Source of the DNA: Candidatus Woesebacteria bacterium
Lineage (GTDB): Bacteria; Patescibacteriota; Microgenomatia; UBA8517; UBA10165
DNA length: 33,606 nucleotides
NCBI GenBank assembly: GCA_002686465.1
Contig: NZCP01000044.1
Coordinates: 1-33,606, forward strand
Direction of reading: 5' to 3'
Part shown: in pieces, positions 23,233-29,502 of the stretch
How the letters are laid out: each line of letters opens with the position of its first letter
How positions within the stretch are numbered: position 1 is the stretch's first letter
Translations under genes and position numbers: made by a program
Notes under the pieces: generated by a model
Seen by the model: only the letters and a program-made list of their open reading frames with translations
Database searches by the model: none
What the model was told of the DNA's origin: nothing

Positions 23233-23865
23233 CTATCGTATTCTAAACCTTACCAAGTACATACCGATAGCCAAAACAAAAAGTGATCCAAATGCGATTA
23301 GCCAGTTCTCTGCTCCTGCTTCGGGGAGAGCTTTGGGCTCTACTTTTTTACCAACTTTCTTCTCAAGGCAAACTTGTGATGTATCACGATCATGATTATC
23401 TCCAGATCTTACCTCGGCCGTATTAACAATACAAATAAGGCTTTTGTCCGAGGGTAGCGCATCCTGGGATACTTTAACTTTTATCTCTCGCTCCTCTGAT
23501 TTTCCAACCCCCAAGTCTTTAATTTCAAACGAAGTACTACCAGAAACCAAGGTTAGTTGGGACGGAAGACTGTCGGTAACGTCAACCTTATCAAGGTTAT
23601 CATCCCCCACATTTTTTATTTTTAATCTGAAAGTGATCTCATCACCTGGAGCAAACTTGTGAGATGTGATACCGAGGTTGTCAACAAACTTTCTTCCTTG
23701 GGAATCCCAAACCTCTTTATCTATTTGAAGCTCTCCTGTTTTAACACAAACTTCTCCACCACCATATTGGGCTTCACAACGAACTGCGGCTTGGGTAGTT
23801 TTGGGAAGGAGTAAGAAAAAGCTCGCTAGTGTACTAAATACTACTATTTTTAACCATTTGTTCAT
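23233..23865 (-). CDS. Secreted DUF11-like protein with LPEAG sorting signal
   Basis: The 210-residue product has a signal peptide (about residues 1-26, ending in TQAA), then a Cys-containing segment and a DUF11-type Ig-like beta domain (GDEITFRLKIKNVGDDNLDKVDVTDSLPSQLTLVSGS), a module common in bacterial surface proteins. The C-terminus is a sortase-type signal: LPEAG at 180-184, a hydrophobic helix and an RFRIR tail. LPXAG is a known variant of LPXTG, so it is a likely substrate of the sortase encoded in the same run. A longer frame opens at 23958, but the signal peptide and the promoter at 23903-23931 favour ATG 23865. It heads the minus-strand run of surface genes. Confidence 0.83.
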   Translation of the reverse strand: MNKWLKIVVFSTLASFFLLLPKTTQAAVRCEAQYGGGEVCVKTGELQIDKEVWDSQGRKFVDNLGITSHKFAPGDEITFRLKIKNVGDDNLDKVDVTDSLPSQLTLVSGSTSFEIKDLGVGKSEEREIKVKVSQDALPSDKSLICIVNTAEVRSGDNHDRDTSQVCLEKKVGKKVEPKALPEAGAENWLIAFGSLFVLAIGMYLVRFRIR

Positions 23866-23902
23866 ACTCAATAAAAAAGCCCATCGGGTGACAGGCACTG
23901 AT

Positions 23903-23931
23903 ATCTTAGAGGATAGGTATAGCTTTGTCAA
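23903..23931 (-). promoter_or_regulatory. Promoter of the LPEAG/sortase operon
   Basis: On the minus strand consensus TTGACA (23926-23931) and TAAGAT (23903-23908) are 17 bases apart. The start point near 23896 gives a leader of about 30 bases. It is divergent from the LPETG gene promoter. Confidence 0.6.
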
Positions 23932-23966
23932 GAAGTCTATATAGTACTGAGCTTGCAAGCTTGCTA

Positions 23967-23994
23967 TTGCAATTTGGAGAAAAAGGTATATAAT
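23967..23994 (+). promoter_or_regulatory. Promoter of the LPETG protein gene
   Basis: TTGCAA (23967-23972) and a consensus TATAAT (23989-23994) are 16 bases apart. The start point is expected near 24001, exactly where the tandem hairpin array begins. Confidence 0.6.
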
Positions 23995-24003
23995 GCCCCA
24001 TAA

Positions 24004-24090
24004 CTAATCACGAAACGTGATTAAGCTAGTTTCCAAAGGAAACTGAACTAATCTCCAAAGAGGAGATTAAGATAATCGTAAGCGCGATTT
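24004..24090 (+). ncRNA. Four tandem hairpins forming the 5' leader of the LPETG gene
   Basis: Four stem-loops follow each other with a period of about 22 bases. Arms and loops: AATCACG-AAA-CGTGATT (24006-24022), AGTTTCC-AAA-GGAAACT (24028-24044), AATCTCC-AAAGA-GGAGATT (24050-24068) and AATCG-TAAGCG-CGATT (24074-24089). The stem sequences differ between units, yet each stays self-complementary, and three loops start with AAA. The array fills the space between the predicted start point (24001) and the coding region (24097). No Shine-Dalgarno site is visible before the ATG. Confidence 0.75.
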
Positions 24091-24096
24091 GAAAAA

Positions 24097-24507
24097 ATGG
24101 AAGAGCAAGAACAACAAGAACAGAAACAAGAGCAGCAAGGAGTTGGCCTTCGAGCCAGAATCGCTCCGATCTTGCCGTTACTAGTCGGTGTCGCAGCATT
24201 ACTAGTAGTAGCATTAGTTGTAACTTTAGTAAGGCAATCTGGCGAGTCGGAAGCTCCAGAAGTAGAAACTACACAAACACCAGAAGAGGGCCCTGCTTTC
24301 AACTTTATTGAACCAACCTCTGAACCAGCACCATTCCAACTTCCGGGAGTTAAAGAAAGTATGGAGGTTGAAGCATCTGAGGTGGCTGAGCCAAAAGTTG
24401 TTGAAAAACTTCCAGAAACTGGTCTTCCAGCCTTTGCAGTTGGTATAGCCTCAGCCGGATTAGTAGCAATCGGGCTACTCTTCAAAAGAATTACAAGAAA
24501 AAGGTAG
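24097..24507 (+). CDS. Membrane protein with LPETG sorting signal
   Basis: The 136-residue protein has a Glu/Gln-rich cytoplasmic N-terminus (about residues 1-15), a strongly hydrophobic helix (about 23-45), a Pro/Glu/Thr-rich extracytoplasmic linker, and a classical sorting signal: LPETG at 105-109, a hydrophobic helix and a KRITRKR tail. With two membrane helices it would form a loop on the cell surface, an unusual layout because sortase substrates normally have a cleaved signal peptide. It is divergent from the LPEAG/sortase operon and a probable substrate of that sortase. The start ATG has no ribosome binding site; its leader is a four-hairpin array. No family name is recognised. Confidence 0.82.
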   Translation: MEEQEQQEQKQEQQGVGLRARIAPILPLLVGVAALLVVALVVTLVRQSGESEAPEVETTQTPEEGPAFNFIEPTSEPAPFQLPGVKESMEVEASEVAEPKVVEKLPETGLPAFAVGIASAGLVAIGLLFKRITRKR

Positions 24508-24541
24508 AAAACTACTTGAGGATTCTTAGTGGTATGTTTCT
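24508..24541 (+). terminator. Weak terminator-like hairpin after the LPETG gene
   Basis: ACTACT and AGTGGT can pair (with a G-U) around an 11-base loop right after the LPETG stop, followed by ATGTTTCTTT. The stem is short and the T-run is broken, so this is a weak call. Confidence 0.3.
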
Positions 24542-24685
24542 TTAACTAAGTGCTTTTTGCAATGCCTCACGAAGATTTCCTCCGCCAAACCAACCGTTGA
24601 GGTATACAAGTGTATGCCTACCTTTGTTCCACCCTTGAAGATAATACTTGTTAATACGCCCGCCCCTTTTTAAAAATATGGCCAT
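24542..24685 (-). CDS. Small ORF, 47 residues, unknown
   Basis: In the otherwise gene-free region between the LPETG gene and typA, a minus-strand frame reads MAIFLKRGGRINKYY and continues with LQGWNKGRHTLVYLNGW to an end in EALQKALS. The composition looks like a folded basic protein, with aromatic and Gly residues in a plausible pattern. The frame stays open upstream of the ATG with ten more sensible codons (KNLSVDEL before the Met), up to just below an extended -10 (24721-24729), but no standard start codon is found there. It may start at ATG 24685, use a rare start codon, or be the remnant of a longer gene. No family is recognised. Confidence 0.4.
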   Translation of the reverse strand: MAIFLKRGGRINKYYLQGWNKGRHTLVYLNGWFGGGNLREALQKALS

Positions 24686-24720
24686 TAACTCATCTACTGA
24701 AAGATTCTTGTTGATGGTTC

Positions 24721-24729
24721 ATTATAGCA
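24721..24729 (-). promoter_or_regulatory. Extended -10 upstream of the 47-residue ORF
   Basis: TGCTATAAT on the minus strand is identical to the extended -10 of the RRM gene. The start point is expected near 24714. Confidence 0.4.
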
Positions 24730-24770
24730 TACCGATATTAAGGCCATTTTAGGTTTCAGTCCACCAAAAC

Positions 24771-24779
24771 TGATATAAT
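24771..24779 (+). promoter_or_regulatory. Extended -10 promoter of typA
   Basis: TGATATAAT is a perfect extended -10; no -35 is recognisable. The leader from about 24786 to ATG 24839 includes a strong Shine-Dalgarno site placed 27 bases before that ATG. Confidence 0.5.
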
Positions 24780-24804
24780 ATCGTCTCCCTCTCTCTATGT
24801 ATGG

Positions 24805-24842
24805 AAGGAGGATTTTTTTTGTTCAAAAATTGTCAAATATGA
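24805..24842 (+). promoter_or_regulatory. Misplaced Shine-Dalgarno and possible 7-codon leader peptide before typA
   Basis: AAGGAGG at 24805-24811 is too far from ATG 24839. It is 7 bases from TTG 24819, which opens a frame reading MFKNCQI and ending at TGA 24840-24842, so its stop overlaps the typA start as ATGA. This would couple typA translation to a tiny leader peptide. The alternative is an in-frame TTG start at 24830. Confidence 0.4.
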
Positions 24843-26659
24843 AAAACGTAAGAAACGTAGCAATCATTGCGCACATCGATCATGGTAAAACCACGCTAGT
24901 GGATGCGCTGCTTAAGCAAACCCATACATTTCGGGAAAACCAGGAAGAAATGGGTACTGATCGCATTCTTGATAGTGATGATCAAGAAAAAGAGCGTGGT
25001 ATAACCATCACAGCTAAAAATTGTGCAATTGATTTTGAAGGTACCAAGATAAATATAATTGACACACCGGGGCACGCAGACTTCTCAGGCGAAGTCGAAC
25101 GTACGTTAGGCATGGCTGATGGAGCACTTTTAATAATCGACGCACAAGAAGGTCCGATGCCACAAACCCGATTTGTACTTAGGAAAGCCCTCGAACTCGG
25201 TTTAAAAATTATTGTTGTAATCAATAAAATAGATAAACCATATGCAAGAATTCCATACGTTATTGAAAAGACTGAAAATCTTTTCCTGGATCTTGCAGGA
25301 AATGAAGAACAACTTAATTTCCCAGTCCTTTACTCCGTTGGCAAAGATGGGAAGGTATTTGAAAATTTACCCAAGGATTTCAACATAAATGCGGATGTTA
25401 GCCCACTACTTAGAAAAATAGTCGACTTCATTCCCTCCCCTAAATCAAATGATAATAAAAAATTTAAAATGCTAATCTCTTCATTTGAACATGACAGTTA
25501 TTCAGGAAGAATATTAATCGGACGAATTCATCAAGGAATTGTTAAAAAAGGGCAAAAAGTAACTCTTGTACAGAAACCAAACACCAGCTATGTAGTTGAA
25601 AAAGTTTTTGTCTCTGAAGGTCTTTCTAAAAAAGAGGTTGAACATGCAGTCTCAGGCGACATTGTTGCACTGGCTGGGATTGGTGATGCCAAAATTGGCG
25701 AGACAATAGCAGATCTAGGTGAGACAAAAGCACTTCCTGTTATGGAAATTAGCGAACCTACTTTGCATATAGCAATTGGGCCTAATACCTCCCCTTTTTC
25801 AGGTCGTGAAGGAGAATTTTCCACTAGCCGTCAGCTGGAAGAGAGGCTCAACCGCGAGATGGAAAGAAACCTCAGCTTACGTGTCAAAAAGAATGCCAAT
25901 GGCAGATTTGAAGTATCAGGAAGAGGCGAGCTTCATTTGGCAGTTTTTCTTGAAGAACTTCGTCGCGATGGGTATGAGTTTGAGGTGGAAAAACCTGAGG
26001 TGATTGTAAAGGAAATAGATGGTGTAAAAAATGAACCAGTTGAGGAGTTGGACATTCTTGTTCTGAAAGAATATGTAGGTGTGATCAATCAAGAACTGGG
26101 AAAGAGAGGTGCAACCTTAGTAAGTACTGCCCCTATCAACGACCGTGAAGTTGAATTTGTTTATCGCATCCCGACCCGAGCTTTAATTGGTCTAAGAAGT
26201 CTTCTCCTCACACAAACCAAGGGAACTGTAATGTTTAACTCACAAGTTGTTGGTTATCAGCCTGTTGGGAAGCCAATCCAAAAATCAAGAAATGGTGTAC
26301 TTGTTGCTTCTCAAAGTGGCGATGCATTTTCATATGGGCTGCGCGCGGCACAACAAAGAGGAACTACTTTTGTTGATCCAGGAGTAATAGTTTATGAAGG
26401 AATGATAATTGGGCAAAATGTAAAAGATGAGGACATTGCCATTAATGTCTGTAAAGGTAAAAAGCTTACAAACGTCCGTTCCAAAAGCTCAGATGGTGTA
26501 ATTCAACTTGCTCCTCCGATCGAAATGACACTCGAAAAAGGACTTAATTTTATTGAATCCGACGAGTTGATGGAAATCACACCACAAAATATTCGTCTTA
26601 GAAAAAAAATACTTAATGAAGGTGAGCGCCGAAAGTTTCAGAAAAAATTGGTGAGCTAA
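24839..26659 (+). CDS. typA: Ribosome-associated GTPase TypA/BipA
   Basis: TypA is a translational GTPase related to EF-G and LepA that supports ribosome assembly and growth under stress. The 606-residue product has the G1 motif AHIDHGKTT at about residues 11-19, the switch region EKERGITI, DTPGHADF, and NKIDKP. The typical C-terminal part follows: GRGELHLAVFLEELRRDGYEFEVEKPEVI and the BipA-specific tail with TKGTVMFNS and NVRSKSSDG. Length is normal. The frame opens at ATG 24797, but the conserved N-terminus starts at ATG 24839. Its ribosome binding site is unusually far away (see the leader entry). The stop overlaps the convergent GIY-YIG gene by 4 bases. Confidence 0.96.
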   Translation: MKNVRNVAIIAHIDHGKTTLVDALLKQTHTFRENQEEMGTDRILDSDDQEKERGITITAKNCAIDFEGTKINIIDTPGHADFSGEVERTLGMADGALLIIDAQEGPMPQTRFVLRKALELGLKIIVVINKIDKPYARIPYVIEKTENLFLDLAGNEEQLNFPVLYSVGKDGKVFENLPKDFNINADVSPLLRKIVDFIPSPKSNDNKKFKMLISSFEHDSYSGRILIGRIHQGIVKKGQKVTLVQKPNTSYVVEKVFVSEGLSKKEVEHAVSGDIVALAGIGDAKIGETIADLGETKALPVMEISEPTLHIAIGPNTSPFSGREGEFSTSRQLEERLNREMERNLSLRVKKNANGRFEVSGRGELHLAVFLEELRRDGYEFEVEKPEVIVKEIDGVKNEPVEELDILVLKEYVGVINQELGKRGATLVSTAPINDREVEFVYRIPTRALIGLRSLLLTQTKGTVMFNSQVVGYQPVGKPIQKSRNGVLVASQSGDAFSYGLRAAQQRGTTFVDPGVIVYEGMIIGQNVKDEDIAINVCKGKKLTNVRSKSSDGVIQLAPPIEMTLEKGLNFIESDELMEITPQNIRLRKKILNEGERRKFQKKLVS

Positions 26660-26928
26660 TGTAATTTGGGAGAGTAAGTATTTCCTGTGATTATGTCCTC
26701 TTTCTTGGCCCTAGGCCATTTCTTCAACTGAATTTCTCTCCGCATTGCCTCAGTTCTTGTTGGATACTTCTCAGAGTAGACAAGTTCAAATGAGGAAAAG
26801 TATCGGATGTATTTTGCTGATTTTGAGGATTTGCTTTTGTGCTCCTCGATTCTTTTTTCTAAATTATTCGTCTGACCAATGTACAAAGTGTTTGAAGAGG
26901 TTCGAAGGATGTAGATAAAATATTGCAC
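26656..26928 (-). CDS. GIY-YIG domain protein (UPF0213-like)
   Basis: The 90-residue product is a single GIY-YIG nuclease domain. It starts FIYILRTSSNTLYIGQTNNLEKRIEEH, which holds the two signature Tyr-rich strands and the catalytic Arg, and continues to the Glu in the helix TEAMRREIQLKKWPRAKK. Small stand-alone proteins of this kind are widespread in CPR and other bacteria; their targets are unknown. The start is GTG 26928, 4 bases after the upstream methyltransferase stop, so the two form an operon. The 3' end overlaps the convergent typA stop. Confidence 0.9.
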   Translation of the reverse strand: MQYFIYILRTSSNTLYIGQTNNLEKRIEEHKSKSSKSAKYIRYFSSFELVYSEKYPTRTEAMRREIQLKKWPRAKKEDIITGNTYSPKLH

Positions 26929-26932
26929 AGAA

Positions 26933-27508
26933 TTAACCTACAGATTTCTTAATTCTATATACCGTATGACCTCTTCTTTTTTTTATTTCTTTCATATCCA
27001 AATGATGTTCTCTAGCTATTCTTGGTATTAAACGATTGAGTGCACTCACTACCACAATCCAATATTCCCCACCAGGATTAAGTTGCCCATACGGTTCTAA
27101 AATAAATTCCTGTTCAATAGCATCATCGCCTAACTTAGCTGGAATATTAGATACGATTAAATCAAACATTTTATCTTTTATCGCTTCAATTCCTAAACTA
27201 CCTAGCGCAGTTACATTCGCTACATTATTTTTTACAATGTTGTAATTAGTATAACGAACAGCAAGTAAATCACGATCAACCATGGTAACTTTGGCTTGTG
27301 GGTTAGTTTTCGCCAATATTATTCCTAAAGGTCCATATCCGCAACCAATGTCCAATATGCTTTTAGGATTACTCGGGGTAATAGCACGAATTAATATATC
27401 AGTACCACGATCAATATCAAAAGTTGAAAACAATGTGTTGCCAACATCAAATATATATTTCTCTCCTGCAAAAGGATAGGTTATTTCTTTTTTAAAGTAG
27501 ACATCCAT
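26933..27508 (-). CDS. RsmC-like class I SAM methyltransferase
   Basis: The 191-residue protein has SAM motif I SILDIGCGYGPLGIILAK, an acidic motif II TMVDRDLLAVRYTNYN, and motif IV SNIPAKLG in the place where RsmC-type rRNA guanine methyltransferases have NPPF. The N-terminal YPFAGEKYIFDVGNTLFSTFDIDRGTDIL fits the same small-methyltransferase (MTS) domain. It probably methylates rRNA or a related nucleic acid; the exact base is unknown. ATG 27508 has no clear ribosome binding site. An extended -10 (27637-27645) predicts a leader of about 120 bases with palindromic hairpins. The GIY-YIG gene follows at 4 bases. Confidence 0.85.
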   Translation of the reverse strand: MDVYFKKEITYPFAGEKYIFDVGNTLFSTFDIDRGTDILIRAITPSNPKSILDIGCGYGPLGIILAKTNPQAKVTMVDRDLLAVRYTNYNIVKNNVANVTALGSLGIEAIKDKMFDLIVSNIPAKLGDDAIEQEFILEPYGQLNPGGEYWIVVVSALNRLIPRIAREHHLDMKEIKKRRGHTVYRIKKSVG

Positions 27509-27524
27509 GTAATTGTTACAACAG

Positions 27525-27584
27525 AAATGAATTACGTAATTTAATACGTATTTTAATACGTATTAAACTCAGTGGCAAACAATT
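27525..27584. repeat. TACGTA-centred palindrome cluster, degenerate repeat copy 1
   Basis: The stretch begins with AAATGAATTACG, contains two AATACGTATT palindromes that pair as an 11-base stem TTTAATACGTA/TACGTATTAAA (27540-27567), and ends with TCAGTGGCAAACAATT. A longer related stretch with the same ends lies at 29668-29784. It is in the leader of the RsmC-like gene. Confidence 0.5.
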
Positions 27585-27776
27585 AACATATTCCACACCG
27601 GGTCGCATTGTAGTTTTTCTGATATAGATAAACTGGATTATATCAAAAAGTTGACTGAGCAGGCCGCAGGTCCTGAGCACTTCGATTGAACTCAGCATTA
27701 TAACTTGCCGAAGGGCCGGCCTAGACCCACTTGATCCAATATTATTTAATATACGAGAATAGAGCAGTGGGTGTGA
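27585..27776. other. Gene-free region between the RsmC-like and APH-like genes
   Basis: No coding sequence is convincing. It holds an imperfect stem (TTTTTCTGATATA with TATATCAAAAA, 27615-27649), which overlaps an extended -10 on the minus strand, and a folded element at about 27655-27725 with outer AGGCCG/CGGCCT and inner CTGAG/CTCAG pairing. The latter shares GGTCCTGAGC and CGAAGGG segments with 13225-13277, and so belongs to a dispersed repeat family. Confidence 0.5.
27637..27645 (-). promoter_or_regulatory. Extended -10 of the RsmC-like gene
   Basis: TGATATAAT on the minus strand is identical to the typA extended -10. The predicted leader to ATG 27508 is about 120 bases. No -35 is seen. 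Confidence 0.4.
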
Positions 27777-27782
27777 TAAAAT
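27774..27782 (+). promoter_or_regulatory. Extended -10 of the APH-like gene
   Basis: TGATAAAAT ends 9 bases before ATG 27792, so the mRNA leader would be only about 3 bases. Confidence 0.42.
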
Positions 27783-27791
27783 CTTACTGCT

Positions 27792-28724
27792 ATGTCTGAT
27801 CAAATTTTTGAATATACTCCTGAAATTGATAAAAGGGTAGGGGAAGTTGTTCCGAAAATTCTTAATACAAATGTTAAAAAGATAAAAAGAATAACCCAAG
27901 GTGAGGTTGGTTATGTTTATAAAATAGAGACAGAAAACCAAACTCTTCTAGTCAAAGTGGCGAGATATAAAGACTGGCCAAAAATCGATAAACTTCTCTG
28001 GATATCTGACCAGTTAATAAAAGTGGAAATTCCACACGCTAAGGTCTTATTCTCAGATACTTCATCAAAATATTTTAAGTTTGGATTCATGATCGTCGAG
28101 TGGATCGAAGGCGAAGATGGGACGTATTTGATAAAGAGGAGTAAACTCACAAGGAAGACGGCTGTTAAAAAAATAGCCAAAACACTCTCTAAAATACACA
28201 AAATAAAGGTTGAAGGATTCGGGGAGTTTAATAGAGTTGGAAAAGCAATTTACAAAACTTGGGAAGAAAGCTTGTTCAGCTTTTTGGAAGATTCTCCATA
28301 CAAACGTGCCGTGAAGGAAAATAAGTATGAGGGCCATCTCAACCAAAAAGGAATAGAAGACATAAAGAGGATAATTAAAGAAATTAATTACAAACCAGAT
28401 TCTGTTCTAAGCCACCAGGACCCGACCCCCGAAAATGCAATTTTTAATAATGGTAAAATTGTTCTCGTTGATTGGGATAACGCAATTAGTTCAACTTGGA
28501 TCGAAGATCTTGCCTGGATTACTTTTTGGATGGGCAAAAAAGCACGTAGCTGGTTCCTCGAGGAACATCAATCAAACGAATCCCTAAGTTTAGTAGAAAA
28601 AGTGGAAAGAATATTTCACCTAAGACTAGCAATTACTACTATTCCTTATTATTTCTACTCAGCAAAGAACCATAAAGCGGGTGAAGAAATGAAAAGAAAA
28701 CTAAGATCTCTTGTTCTATCTTAG
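27792..28724 (+). CDS. Aminoglycoside phosphotransferase (APH)-fold kinase
   Basis: The 310-residue product has the APH kinase fold. It shows an N-lobe with GEVGYVYKIETENQTLLVKVARY (nucleotide-binding loop and Lys), a hinge segment MIVEWIEGED, the catalytic loop HQDPTPENAIF (Asp and Asn in place, like the family HxDxxxxN) and the metal-binding VDWDNA. Members phosphorylate antibiotics, sugars, choline or other small molecules. Nothing here indicates the substrate, and drug resistance should not be assumed. The gene stands alone with a near-leaderless promoter. Confidence 0.83.
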   Translation: MSDQIFEYTPEIDKRVGEVVPKILNTNVKKIKRITQGEVGYVYKIETENQTLLVKVARYKDWPKIDKLLWISDQLIKVEIPHAKVLFSDTSSKYFKFGFMIVEWIEGEDGTYLIKRSKLTRKTAVKKIAKTLSKIHKIKVEGFGEFNRVGKAIYKTWEESLFSFLEDSPYKRAVKENKYEGHLNQKGIEDIKRIIKEINYKPDSVLSHQDPTPENAIFNNGKIVLVDWDNAISSTWIEDLAWITFWMGKKARSWFLEEHQSNESLSLVEKVERIFHLRLAITTIPYYFYSAKNHKAGEEMKRKLRSLVLS

Positions 28725-28735
28725 ATTACTTTCAA

Positions 28736-28758
28736 CTTGCTGTGGGACTAGGATTCGA
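28736..28758 (-). repeat. Partial copy of the tRNA-Gln 3' end
   Basis: 23 bases at 28736-28758 match 29499-29521 at 21 positions. The matched stretch covers the tRNA-Gln T-loop, T-stem 3' arm, acceptor 3' arm, discriminator and 4 bases beyond. No other tRNA part is present. The two copies are in the same orientation and bracket the TrmH-family gene. This is the pattern of an attachment-site duplication or of a partial segmental duplication. Confidence 0.6.
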
Positions 28759-28857
28759 CAATTGCGCCTCCACCCCAATTTACTGGCTGGCGAGTATAAA
28801 CGCTATTCGAACCTATTTTATCACAATTAAGGAGCCTGTTTTTATCTCTACTTTCAC

Positions 28858-29487
28858 CTAATCTTTTCTCTCAATAAAATCTTGCCATGAACGCATTTTA
28901 AGTTTTTTTTGACCTCGTGGCTTGAAACGGACTTTTTTGTGGGTGTAAACAAACTTTAATCTTTGGTAACCAATGTAGCTTAGAATGATACCTGTACTTG
29001 TTCCAAGATTTAGGCTTTCAACTATACCTCCCATTGGAATCTGAATGCACATGTCAGCATTATTGACCGCTTTTTCAGAAACCCCTTTAGATTCATTACC
29101 AAACCACACAGCAAGACGCTTCTGGGTAAATGTTTCCTCATATAAATTTACATTCTCTTTTCCTATTTGATGAGATGAAGTCACTGCTATTGTGTAAAGA
29201 TTCTTTCGAAGATATGCAACGCACTCAGCTGTAGTGTTGAAGTGTTTTACAAATACCCATTTATTCGCACCAACACTGAGATTTTTTAAGCGCTTGTTCT
29301 TTCGTGCGGACTCAAAATTGTGCACGATTTTTGTGCCACCAACAACATACAATTTCTCTACCCCAAATGCAGAAATGTTTCTTATAGCTGAAGCAATATT
29401 TTTTATGTCTTTCGGGTATTCCAGGACACAAATAAAATACTTATTCTGTAAGTGTTTAATTTTCCTTATTCTTTCTCGTATGGACAT
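28858..29487 (-). CDS. TrmH/SpoU-family RNA 2'-O-methyltransferase
   Basis: SPOUT enzymes of this family methylate the ribose 2'-OH of tRNA or rRNA. The 209-residue product has motif 1 NIASAIRNISAFGVEKLYVV, motif 2 LAVWFGNESKGVSEKAVNNADMCIQIPM and motif 3 GIVESLNLGTSTGIILSYIGYQR, which form the trefoil knot that binds SAM. A basic C-terminal tail (KKVRFKPRGQKKLK) probably binds RNA. ATG 29487 has an excellent ribosome binding site (AAGGAAG, 7 bases away) and starts only 15 bases after the tRNA-Gln gene, so both are probably on one transcript. That makes a tRNA target attractive but unproven. Confidence 0.9.
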   Translation of the reverse strand: MSIRERIRKIKHLQNKYFICVLEYPKDIKNIASAIRNISAFGVEKLYVVGGTKIVHNFESARKNKRLKNLSVGANKWVFVKHFNTTAECVAYLRKNLYTIAVTSSHQIGKENVNLYEETFTQKRLAVWFGNESKGVSEKAVNNADMCIQIPMGGIVESLNLGTSTGIILSYIGYQRLKFVYTHKKVRFKPRGQKKLKMRSWQDFIERKD

Positions 29488-29502
29488 TTCTAGACTTCCT
29501 TG

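Noticed and set aside
23868-23892. Terminator between the promoter and start of the LPEAG gene (CCC-GAT-GGG followed by T6 on the minus strand)
   Set aside because: The stem is only three or four base pairs; it is too weak to call.
24006-24068. CRISPR-like array at the tandem hairpins
   Set aside because: Units differ in sequence, have a period of only 22 bases, and show no repeat-spacer structure or cas genes.
27516-27941. Minus-strand open frame of 141 codons across the gap and the start of the APH-like gene
   Set aside because: It overlaps the well-supported APH-like gene, its composition is Ile/Leu/Tyr/Ser-rich as expected for AT-rich intergenic DNA, and it has no start signals.
28741-28778. 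Possible tmRNA or second tRNA 3' end (TTCGAC followed by GCGCCTCCACC)
   Set aside because: The T-stem does not pair and no 5' acceptor half was found nearby; the only supported similarity is to the tRNA-Gln 3' end on the minus strand.
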